Assembly (NCBI GenBank): GCA_017623955.1
Contig: JAGAOA010000112.1
Location: forward strand, 1 to 6,510
Source of the DNA: Opitutales bacterium
GTDB lineage: Bacteria; Verrucomicrobiota; Verrucomicrobiae; Opitutales; CAG-312
DNA length: 6,510 nucleotides
Reading direction: 5' to 3'
A program made the translations under genes and the position numbers. Every line of letters starts with the position of its first letter. The stretch's first letter is position 1. This document shows, one piece after another, positions 1 through 5,670 of the stretch. The notes below the pieces were generated by a model, which was given only the letters and a program-made list of their open reading frames with translations, was not told the DNA's origin and did not search any database.

Positions 1-665
1 ACAGTGTATTCTTCAACTTCTCGGAAGACAAACTTACTCTTGTAGCTACCGACGGCAAGCGTTTGGCTCTCATTTCAAGAGAAATAAAGTTGGAACAAGA
101 AGATGAAGGTAGCATAATTTTACCAGCAAAAACTGTCACAGAATTAGAAAAATTGTTGACGCAAGGTGCTGCTGTAAAAATTAGCTTTAATAATCGTCAA
201 GTGGCTTTTGATATTTCAGTTGGCGAAGAATCAGCAAATAACGGTTTGACTGGTTCAATCTATCTTGTATCGAAAATTCTCGAAGGTAATTATCCGAATT
301 ACAAACAAGTTATCCCAAAAGAAGCAGAACAACGCATCAAGGTAGAACGTGAATTGATGCTTGATGCCGTTCAGCGTATTTCTTTGATGGCTAGCTATAA
401 GCAAAAGCTCATTCGTTTGAAGATGTCGAAAAATTCTCTTGAAGTTTCGTGCCAAAGCGTCGATGTAGGTGAAGCTAACGAACCTATTGAAATTGAATAC
501 GATGGACCTGAAGTGCAAATAGGTTTTAATCCTGACTTTTTGCAGAGTCCTTTGAGCAACTTGACAAAAGATGAAATTTATTTTGAATTCAAAGACGAAA
601 ATACCCCAGGCGTATTCAAAACATTAGATAACTTCTTGTGCGTTGTTATGCCAATGCGTATATAA
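1..665 (+). CDS. dnaN: DNA polymerase III beta subunit (sliding clamp), C-terminal part; 5' end outside window
   Basis: The clamp is a ring-shaped dimer that encircles DNA and tethers DNA polymerase III and other replication and repair proteins. The open frame begins at base 3 and gives about 220 residues before TAA at 663-665. Full clamps are about 365-375 residues, so this is roughly the last 60%: the end of domain 2 and all of domain 3. The motif VATDGKRLA (from base 42) is the hallmark of the family, followed by [14 protein letters not shown]. The protein ends in MPMRI, matching the C-terminal MPMRL of the E. coli clamp that lines the pocket binding partner peptides. The TTG at 63 lies inside this motif and is not a real start. 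The SPGVF-like segment and the MPMRI end look more like Verrucomicrobia-type clamps than Bacteroidota ones (from memory). A strong terminator follows 17 nt after the stop, so it is transcriptionally separate from sdhC. Confidence 0.96.
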   Translation, partial: SVFFNFSEDKLTLVATDGKRLALISREIKLEQEDEGSIILPAKTVTELEKLLTQGAAVKISFNNRQVAFDISVGEESANNGLTGSIYLVSKILEGNYPNYKQVIPKEAEQRIKVERELMLDAVQRISLMASYKQKLIRLKMSKNSLEVSCQSVDVGEANEPIEIEYDGPEVQIGFNPDFLQSPLSNLTKDEIYFEFKDENTPGVFKTLDNFLCVVMPMRI

Positions 666-682
666 CTAAAATATAATTTTTC

Positions 683-711
683 AAAAACGCTCCCATGGGA
701 GCGTTTTTTTG
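683..711 (+). terminator. Intrinsic terminator of dnaN
   Basis: A perfect 26-nt palindrome (683-708) is centred between 695 and 696. It has a GC-rich core (CGCTCCC at 688-694 paired with GGGAGCG at 697-703) flanked by A's on the left and a seven-T run (704-710) on the right. With a CATG loop it forms a long stem followed by U's, the standard Rho-independent design. The A-run on the left means it could also act on the opposite strand, but no gene converges here. Confidence 0.93.
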
Positions 712-824
712 TTTGAGCACTTGCATAAAGAATTCATAAGTAATTGAAATTTCTCTTGTTAAGATACTGATGTAAAAAAATAAAATCAATAATATATAAA
801 AGAAGATAGATGGTTATTTTTGTC

Positions 825-857
825 TTGTAAAAATAGAGATAATCTGCATTAATTTTG
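825..857 (+). promoter_or_regulatory. Candidate promoter of the sdhCAB operon
   Basis: The 184 nt between the dnaN terminator and sdhC are very AT-rich and must hold the operon promoter. Two readings fall on the same spot. As a sigma-70 promoter: TTGTAA (825-830), 17-nt spacer, ATTAAT (848-853), with TGC (845-847) just upstream as an extended -10. As a Bacteroidota-type promoter: TTG (825-827), 22-nt spacer, TAATTTTG (850-857), matching TAnnTTTG. Either would start transcription near 860-865, leaving a leader of about 30 nt. In DNA this AT-rich such matches arise easily by chance. The rest of 712-895 shows no ORF or clear RNA structure. Confidence 0.4.
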
Positions 858-895
858 GTTTAATTTTTAGTAAATAAAACTGAAACAATAAAATC

Positions 896-1732
896 ATGGG
901 TAAAATGAAAAATTCGATACTATCATCGCTTATAAAGAAGTTTGTGATGTCGATTACCGGCTTCGTGCTAGCATCGTTCTTGTTGGTGCATATGTTGGGT
1001 AACCTTCAGGTGCTTGAAGGACCTAGTGCGATTAACGGATACGCTCACTTCTTGCAAAAACAGCTTCCATGGGAAGTGCTCTGGGGTTTCAGAGTTGTTC
1101 TTGGAGGTTGCTTCGTTCTCCACCTAGCAATGGCTTATTTGCTAGTTGTTGAAAATAAGAAGGCACGTCCACAAAGCTACAATGTAAAGAAACCTCAAGT
1201 AAGCTCGTTGGCAGCACGCACAATGATTTACACAGGAACATTGGTTATACTATTTGCTGTTATCCACTTATTACACTACACTGTATTGTGCTTGAATCCA
1301 GAATTCAAACAACTCGATTGGGTATCAACTTCTGGAATTTACCAAGGCAAAGTTCTTCATGATGCTTATGCAATGATTGTTTTGGGATTTGCTAACCCAT
1401 GGGTATCGATTGCTTACATAGTTGCTATGTTCGTAATTGGTTTCCACCTTTCACATGGTGTATCGAGTATGTTCCAAAGTATTGGCTTTAGAAACGAAGC
1501 ATGGAGATACCGTTTAAATAAGATTGCCGTTGTTTACTGCTTTGTTATAGCTTTGGGCTTCAGCGTTACACCTGCAACCGTTTTGCTTTCAAAATATGCT
1601 GGTTGTAAGATTATGCCAGTAGCTCAAATTGAAGAACAATTTGAAGCTAAGAAAGCTCTAGTTGGCACAGATAAACCTATTTTCATCGACTACAACACTA
1701 TTTGCAAATCTTGCAAAAGTTGCACAAAATAA
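896..1732 (+). CDS. sdhC: Succinate dehydrogenase/fumarate reductase, diheme cytochrome b membrane subunit (type B)
   Basis: This membrane anchor of complex II passes electrons between the iron-sulfur subunit and menaquinone. The protein is 278 residues with five hydrophobic helices at roughly 17-37, 62-84, 107-131, 164-187 and 209-232, as expected for the single-anchor type B (b558) family. Candidate axial ligands for two hemes are H32, H76, H124 (or H127) and H184 (or H187), matching the four-histidine pattern of Bacillus SdhC and Wolinella FrdC. Family members are usually about 200-240 residues; the excess is mostly a hydrophilic tail after residue 235 that ends in TICKSCKSCTK, a lysine-rich stretch with three cysteines spaced CxxCxxC. 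A second ATG at 905 (residue 4) is an equally possible start. Neither start has a clear Shine-Dalgarno site. sdhA follows 23 nt downstream, so they are surely one operon. Whether the complex runs mainly as a dehydrogenase or a fumarate reductase cannot be told from the sequence. Confidence 0.93.
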   Translation: MGKMKNSILSSLIKKFVMSITGFVLASFLLVHMLGNLQVLEGPSAINGYAHFLQKQLPWEVLWGFRVVLGGCFVLHLAMAYLLVVENKKARPQSYNVKKPQVSSLAARTMIYTGTLVILFAVIHLLHYTVLCLNPEFKQLDWVSTSGIYQGKVLHDAYAMIVLGFANPWVSIAYIVAMFVIGFHLSHGVSSMFQSIGFRNEAWRYRLNKIAVVYCFVIALGFSVTPATVLLSKYAGCKIMPVAQIEEQFEAKKALVGTDKPIFIDYNTICKSCKSCTK

Positions 1733-1744
1733 CCCTATTATATA

Positions 1745-1749
1745 AAAGG
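1745..1749 (+). promoter_or_regulatory. Ribosome binding site of sdhA
   Basis: AAAGG lies 6 nt before the sdhA ATG at 1756. It is a short but well-placed Shine-Dalgarno-like site. The sdhC, uppS and cdsA starts show nothing comparable, so it supports this choice of start. Confidence 0.55.
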
Positions 1750-1755
1750 TAAAAT

Positions 1756-3702
1756 ATGAATTTAGATTCAAAAATCCCAGAAGGTCCAATTTCGGAAAAG
1801 TGGTCGAATTTCAAATTCCACGCAAAGTTGGTAAATCCATCTAACCGCCGTAAATTCAAAGTTATAGTTGTGGGTAGCGGTTTGGCTGGCGCAAGTGCGG
1901 CTGCATCATTAGCAGAACAAGGGTACAATGTACTATGCTTCTGCTATCAAGATAGCCCACGAAGAGCACACTCTATTGCTGCACAAGGTGGTATCAATGC
2001 TGCTAAGAATTATCAGAACGACGGCGACAGCATTTATCGTCTATTCTATGATACTGTTAAAGGTGGTGACTTCCGTTCGCGTGAAGCTAACGTTTATCGT
2101 TTGGCAGAAGTTAGCGTAAACATCATCGACCAGTGCGTTGCTCAAGGTGTACCATTTGCACGCGAATACGGCGGTATGCTTGCAAACCGTTCGTTTGGTG
2201 GAGCTCAAGTATCGCGCACATTCTATGCAAGAGGTCAAACAGGTCAACAGTTGTTGCTCGGTGCATATTCAGCATTGGAACGTCAAATTGCACTCGGCAA
2301 AGTAAAGATGTATACACGTCGCGAAATGCTCGACCTCGTAAAAATTAAAGACGAAGCATCTGGCGAAGAACACGCAAAAGGTATCATTGTTCGCAACCTC
2401 GTTTCAGGTGAAATTGAACGTTATGCTGGCGATGCAGTTCTCCTCTGCACAGGCGGTTATGGTAACGTATTCTATTTGTCGACAAATGCACAAGGCTGTA
2501 ACGTTACGGCTGCATATCGTTGCTACAAACGTGGCGCAGGATTTGCAAACCCATGCTTTACACAAATTCACCCTACATGTATTCCACAACATGGCGACCA
2601 ACAAAGTAAGTTGACACTTATGAGTGAATCGCTCCGTAATGATGGTCGTGTATGGGTTCCAAAGAAGGCAGAAGACTGTGGAAAAAATCCTAACGACATT
2701 CCAGAAGCAGATAGAGACTACTATCTTGAAAGAAAATATCCATCATTTGGCAACTTGGCGCCTCGCGACATTTCTTCTCGTGCAGCTAAAGAAGCTTGTG
2801 ATGACAAACGTGGTGTAGGTCCTGCTATTAAAGGTGAAAGACGCGGTGTATACCTCGACTTTGCTGACGCAATCAAACGCGATGGTTTGAATGTTGTAAA
2901 AGAAAAGTACGGAAACCTCTTTGAAATGTACGAAAGAATTACTGGTGAAAATGCGTACAAAACACCTATGAGAATATACCCTGCTTCGCACTACACAATG
3001 GGCGGTTTGTGGGTTGACTATAATCTTCAAAGTACAATTCCAGGCTTGTTCGTACTCGGAGAAGCAAACTTCTCAGACCACGGTGCAAACCGCTTAGGCG
3101 CATCGGCTTTGATGCAAGGTTTGGCTGACGGCTACTTTGTTGTACCTTACACATTGCCTGACTACCTCGCACGCGTTGGTGCTAAGAATATCTCGACTGA
3201 AGCTCCAGAATTCTCGGCAGTCGAAAGCGAAGTTAAAGAAAAAATTGCAAAGCTTATGGCTGTTAAAGGCAACAAGAGCCCACGTCAATTCCACATCGAA
3301 CTAGGTAAAGTAATGTGGGAATACTGTGGTATGGCTCGCTCGAAGGAAAGCCTCGAAAAAGCACTCGAACTCATTCCTCAAATTCGCGAAGATTTCTGGA
3401 AGAATGTCAAGGTTGTTGGCGAAGAAGATTCTCTCAACATCGAACTCGAAAGAGCTGGCAGAGTTGCAGACTTCCTCGAATTTGCTGAAATTATGGTTCG
3501 CGATGCTCTAAACCGCGAAGAAAGTTGCGGTGCTCACTTCCGTGTAGAATATCAAACAGATGATGGCGAAGCTAAACGTAACGATGCCGACTACTCTTAC
3601 GCAGCTGTTTGGGAATATGCAGGCGATGATAAAGCCCCAATTCTCCACAAAGAACCAATAACTCACGACGAAGTAAAACCAGTCGTTCGTTCGTACAAAT
3701 AA
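1756..3702 (+). CDS. sdhA: Succinate dehydrogenase/fumarate reductase flavoprotein subunit
   Basis: This catalytic subunit of complex II interconverts succinate and fumarate at a covalently bound FAD on the cytoplasmic face of the membrane. The protein is 648 residues, normal for type B enzymes. The N-terminal dinucleotide fold has GxGxxG at residues 40-45 ([10 protein letters not shown]). H72 in [14 protein letters not shown] is the residue expected to carry the 8-alpha-histidyl FAD. Active-site residues are present: H272 (QIHPT), R337 ([10 protein letters not shown], the proton-shuttling arginine), H412 (SHYTMGG) and R446 ([10 protein letters not shown]). The start [12 protein letters not shown] and the motif [13 protein letters not shown] are typical of Bacteroidota-like SdhA/FrdA. 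The start at 1756 is supported by the upstream AAAGG and by this conserved N-terminus. Codon use is richer in CGT/CGC and CTC than in uppS/cdsA, suggesting high expression. sdhB follows after 19 nt. Confidence 0.98.
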   Translation: MNLDSKIPEGPISEKWSNFKFHAKLVNPSNRRKFKVIVVGSGLAGASAAASLAEQGYNVLCFCYQDSPRRAHSIAAQGGINAAKNYQNDGDSIYRLFYDTVKGGDFRSREANVYRLAEVSVNIIDQCVAQGVPFAREYGGMLANRSFGGAQVSRTFYARGQTGQQLLLGAYSALERQIALGKVKMYTRREMLDLVKIKDEASGEEHAKGIIVRNLVSGEIERYAGDAVLLCTGGYGNVFYLSTNAQGCNVTAAYRCYKRGAGFANPCFTQIHPTCIPQHGDQQSKLTLMSESLRNDGRVWVPKKAEDCGKNPNDIPEADRDYYLERKYPSFGNLAPRDISSRAAKEACDDKRGVGPAIKGERRGVYLDFADAIKRDGLNVVKEKYGNLFEMYERITGENAYKTPMRIYPASHYTMGGLWVDYNLQSTIPGLFVLGEANFSDHGANRLGASALMQGLADGYFVVPYTLPDYLARVGAKNISTEAPEFSAVESEVKEKIAKLMAVKGNKSPRQFHIELGKVMWEYCGMARSKESLEKALELIPQIREDFWKNVKVVGEEDSLNIELERAGRVADFLEFAEIMVRDALNREESCGAHFRVEYQTDDGEAKRNDADYSYAAVWEYAGDDKAPILHKEPITHDEVKPVVRSYK

Positions 3703-3711
3703 TAAAAGAAT

Positions 3712-3715
3712 AGGA
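3712..3715 (+). promoter_or_regulatory. Ribosome binding site of sdhB
   Basis: AGGA ends 6 nt before the sdhB ATG at 3722, the same spacing as the sdhA site. It fixes the start, which also gives the expected N-terminus for the ferredoxin-like domain. Confidence 0.55.
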
Positions 3716-3721
3716 TTTCTA

Positions 3722-4477
3722 ATGAAAGTACATCTAAAAGTTTGGAGACAAAAAGACGCAAACGACAAAGGTCGCTTCAAAAAATACACAGTTGACAACG
3801 TTAGCGAAGATAGCTCGTTCCTCGAAATGTTCGACATCTTGAATGAAAGACTCGTTGAACAAAACGAAGAACCTATCGTATTCGACCACGACTGCCGCGA
3901 AGGTATCTGCGGTATGTGCTCGATGACTATCAATGGCGTTCCTCATGGTCCTGAAAAGGAAACAACTGTTTGTCAATTACACATGCGTAAGTTCAAAGAT
4001 GGCGACACTATCGTTGTCGAACCTTGGAGAGCTGGTCCATTCCCTGTAAAGAAAGACTTGATTGTATCGCGCGATGCTCTTGAAGTTATTCAACAAGCTG
4101 GCGGTTATATCACTGCTCGCACAGGCTCACCTCAAGATGCAAATGCAATCCTCATCCCTAAGGATATCGCCGATAAGGCTATGGATGCTGCACAATGTAT
4201 CGGTTGTGGTGCTTGCGTTACTGCTTGCCCTAATGCAGCCGCTATGCTCTTCACTGCCGCAAAGGTTTGCCATCTCAACTATCTACCACAAGGTGCTCCT
4301 GAAAAAGATAAACGCACTATTGCTATGGTTGAAAAAATGCAAGAACTAGGCTTCGGTAACTGCACAAATTATGGCGAATGTCAAGCTGTATGCCCTAAGG
4401 GAATTACTCTCGATTTCATTGCAAAAATGAATCGTGACTACGCTGTAGCAAAGACAAAACAAATCCTCTCTCACTAA
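3722..4477 (+). CDS. sdhB: Succinate dehydrogenase/fumarate reductase iron-sulfur subunit
   Basis: This subunit wires electrons from the FAD of SdhA to the hemes and quinone site of SdhC through three iron-sulfur clusters. The protein is 251 residues, a usual length. The N-terminal plant-ferredoxin domain carries the [2Fe-2S] ligands C58, C63, C66 and C84 ([10 protein letters not shown] and TVCQLH). The C-terminal domain has [12 protein letters not shown] at 159-170 and a second group [13 protein letters not shown] at 213-225. By family pattern C159, C162, C165 and C224 bind [4Fe-4S], and C169, C214 and C220 bind [3Fe-4S]. All eleven ligands are present, so the subunit looks fully functional. 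An additional C183 (VCHLN) is not one of the eleven. It is the last gene of the operon and is followed by a hairpin and a strong terminator. Confidence 0.97.
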   Translation: MKVHLKVWRQKDANDKGRFKKYTVDNVSEDSSFLEMFDILNERLVEQNEEPIVFDHDCREGICGMCSMTINGVPHGPEKETTVCQLHMRKFKDGDTIVVEPWRAGPFPVKKDLIVSRDALEVIQQAGGYITARTGSPQDANAILIPKDIADKAMDAAQCIGCGACVTACPNAAAMLFTAAKVCHLNYLPQGAPEKDKRTIAMVEKMQELGFGNCTNYGECQAVCPKGITLDFIAKMNRDYAVAKTKQILSH

Positions 4478-4509
4478 AAAAAGGTGCGAGGTATAATACA
4501 TACACCAGC

Positions 4510-4532
4510 GGATATTGCTTACGCAATACTCC
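4510..4532 (+). other. Bulged hairpin in the sdhB 3' untranslated region
   Basis: GGATATTGC (4510-4518) pairs with GCAATA (4523-4528) and TCC (4530-4532) around a TTAC loop, with C4529 bulged: nine base pairs. There is no T-run after it, so it is not itself a terminator. It lies 22 nt before the real terminator and could protect the 3' end of the message. No function is shown by the sequence. Confidence 0.5.
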
Positions 4533-4553
4533 TATGATAAATTAAATTACTCT

Positions 4554-4583
4554 AAGAGCTTTTCAAATTGAAAAGCTCTTTTT
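4554..4583 (+). terminator. Intrinsic terminator of the sdhCAB operon
   Basis: AAGAGCTTTTCAA (4554-4566) is perfectly complementary to TTGAAAAGCTCTT (4568-4580), giving a stem of up to 13 bp around a tiny loop centred on A4567, directly followed by T's to 4583. This is a clear Rho-independent terminator 76 nt after the sdhB stop. Confidence 0.92.
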
Positions 4584-4795
4584 GTATATAGGGTGAATGC
4601 GTTTCTGACATTTTTATTTCTACACTACCTAACTATAATGCTTGATTATTTATTTTTTATTTTCTTAAAATTATACAAAGTAATATGCTTAACTATCACC
4701 ACCTCTGAATAACGATAAATTGTTTACAAATTCATAGAATAAAAAAAGTAAAAAATGCTTGCAATCACATATAAAAATGAGAGGATATACAGCTA
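4584..4795 (+). other. AT-rich intergenic stretch with no recognisable gene
   Basis: About 210 nt of very AT-rich DNA lie between the sdh terminator and the SRP RNA gene. I see no coding ORF, tRNA or conserved RNA structure. The stretch should contain the promoter of the SRP RNA gene and perhaps of uppS-cdsA. The hexamer ATGCTT occurs at 4638, 4685 and 4755 without regular spacing. Confidence 0.6.
4759..4791 (+). promoter_or_regulatory. Weak candidate promoter for the SRP RNA gene
   Basis: TTGCAA (4759-4764) and TATACA (4786-4791) stand just upstream of the expected RNA 5' end near 4797, but the 21-nt spacer is long for sigma-70. An alternative -10, TATAAA at 4770-4775, would give a short leader removed by processing. 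The location is convincing; the exact elements are not. Confidence 0.25.
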
Positions 4796-4796
4796 A

Positions 4797-4896
4797 GGTT
4801 GGGTCCTATGCAATTTGCGAAAACGCGAACCCCGCCAGATTCGGAAGAAAGCAACGGTAGTGATTTTCCAAATGTGCCGTAGGTAACCTGACCCCC
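4797..4896 (+). ncRNA. ffs: Signal recognition particle RNA (bacterial 4.5S type)
   Basis: This RNA scaffolds Ffh in the signal recognition particle, which targets nascent membrane proteins to the inner membrane through FtsY. The conserved tip (domain IV) spans about 4834-4855: a GGAA tetraloop (4843-4846) closed by C4842-G4847 and two U-A pairs, then the symmetric internal loop CAGA (4836-4839) opposite AGCA (4850-4853), then a GC stem. The 3' arm has GTGCCGTAGGTAACCTGACC, close to the GTGCCGGGATGTAGCTGGCA arm of E. coli 4.5S RNA. GGGTC (4801-4805) can pair with GACCC (4890-4894) to close the helix. The length of about 100 nt fits the small bacterial form without an Alu domain. Ends are approximate. 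The 3' end runs into TTTTTATTTTT (4897-4907), which probably helps terminate it. The usual CAGG of the loop is CAGA here. Confidence 0.93.
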
Positions 4897-4907
4897 TTTT
4901 TATTTTT
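4890..4907 (+). terminator. Probable SRP RNA 3' end / terminator U-tract
   Basis: The closing GACCCCC of the SRP RNA helix is followed at once by TTTTTATTTTT (4897-4907). The RNA's own terminal helix plus this tract resembles an intrinsic terminator. It is likely leaky or followed by separate initiation, because uppS begins only 19 nt later. Confidence 0.5.
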
Positions 4908-4926
4908 AGTATTTAAATGCCATTTT

Positions 4927-5670
4927 ATGAGTGTAGAAGAACATAACCTCAACATCCCCAAGCATATAGCTATTATTATGGATGGGAACGGCAGATGGGC
5001 TAAGCAACAAAACAAAACTCGCATAGATGGTCACAAAAAAGGAGCTCTTCAAATAAAAAAAGTTTTGAGTGCCGCTAGAAAATTCAACGTAAAGTACATA
5101 ACATTATACGCATTTTCTTCTGAAAATTGGAACAGACCAAAAGTTGAAGTTTCTGCATTAATGCATCTGTTAGAAGCATCAATAAAAACAAGTGAAAAAG
5201 ATTTCATAAAAAATGAAATTCGTTTCGAGACTATAGGCGACATCTCTGCATTGCCCGCTTATTGTCAAAAAGCTATTGCCAAAATAAAAAAAACTACCAA
5301 AAATTTTGAAAAACAAACACTAATTTTGGCTCTTAATTATGGATCGAGAGATGAAATAACTAGAACGGTGAAAAAATTGGTCTCAGATGCTTCTATCGGC
5401 AAGATATCAGAAAAAGATATAACTTGGGAAAGAATACAGCAAAACCTCGATACCGCAAATGTCCCAGATCCAGATTTAATAATTAGAACGTCTGGAGAAA
5501 TGCGCTTAAGCAACTATCTTATGTTGCAATCGGCTTATTCTGAAATCTATTTTACTAATGTAAACTGGCCCGATTTTGATGAAGCTCATTTGCGTGATGC
5601 AATCGTAGACTATTCAAATAGAGAACGTCGTTATGGCTTAACATCAGAACAAATACAAAATAAATGTTAG
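4927..5670 (+). CDS. uppS: Isoprenyl transferase (undecaprenyl diphosphate synthase)
   Basis: This cytoplasmic cis-prenyltransferase adds isopentenyl units to farnesyl diphosphate to make undecaprenyl diphosphate, the lipid carrier for peptidoglycan and other envelope glycans. The protein is 247 residues, the standard length. Diagnostic motifs in order: IAIIMDGNGRWA with catalytic D19 and R23; R32 and H36 (TRIDGHKKGA); LYAFSSENWNRP (60-71); ALNYGSRDEI (135-144); and IIRTSGEMRLSN (185-196) with R187, E191, R193 and S195, then YSEIYF (204-209) with E206. These match E. coli D26, R30, R39, H43, R194, E198, R200, S202 and E213. The start ATG at 4927 gives the normal N-terminus; the ATG at 4917 is out of frame. 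No Shine-Dalgarno is visible. The 5' leader contains the SRP RNA gene. The stop overlaps the cdsA start, the classic uppS-cdsA pair. AGA and ATA codons are more frequent than in the sdh genes. Confidence 0.97.
   Translation: MSVEEHNLNIPKHIAIIMDGNGRWAKQQNKTRIDGHKKGALQIKKVLSAARKFNVKYITLYAFSSENWNRPKVEVSALMHLLEASIKTSEKDFIKNEIRFETIGDISALPAYCQKAIAKIKKTTKNFEKQTLILALNYGSRDEITRTVKKLVSDASIGKISEKDITWERIQQNLDTANVPDPDLIIRTSGEMRLSNYLMLQSAYSEIYFTNVNWPDFDEAHLRDAIVDYSNRERRYGLTSEQIQNKC

Noticed and set aside
63..665. A complete 200-residue gene starting at TTG 63
   Set aside because: The frame is open upstream to the window edge, and the TTG lies inside the conserved VATDGKRLA motif of DnaN, so it is an internal codon.
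666..895. A small RNA or riboswitch between dnaN and sdhC
   Set aside because: Apart from the terminator palindrome the stretch is AT-rich and shows no conserved motif or stable stem.
2743..3030. Minus-strand open frames inside sdhA
   Set aside because: Several overlapping antisense frames occur here together, all mirroring the strongly conserved SdhA coding sequence.
3508..3933. Long minus-strand open frame of 141 codons across the sdhA-sdhB junction
   Set aside because: It is antisense to two clearly real genes, has no family features, and arises from the codon bias of the + strand.
4605..4639. TATAAT at 4634-4639 with CTGACA at 4605-4610 as a promoter
   Set aside because: The spacer is 23 nt, too long for sigma-70, and it points to no nearby transcript start.
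4720..4729. Short inverted repeat TTGTTTACAA as an operator
   Set aside because: It has only four pairs per arm with mismatched flanks; too weak to support a binding site.
4638..4760. Three copies of ATGCTT as a possible repeat or operator array
   Set aside because: The hexamers are spaced 47 and 70 nt apart with no shared flanks; this is expected by chance in AT-rich DNA.
4806..5024. Minus-strand open frame of 72 codons across the SRP RNA and the start of uppS
   Set aside because: It overlaps a conserved RNA gene and the uppS N-terminal motif, and the product is not recognisable.
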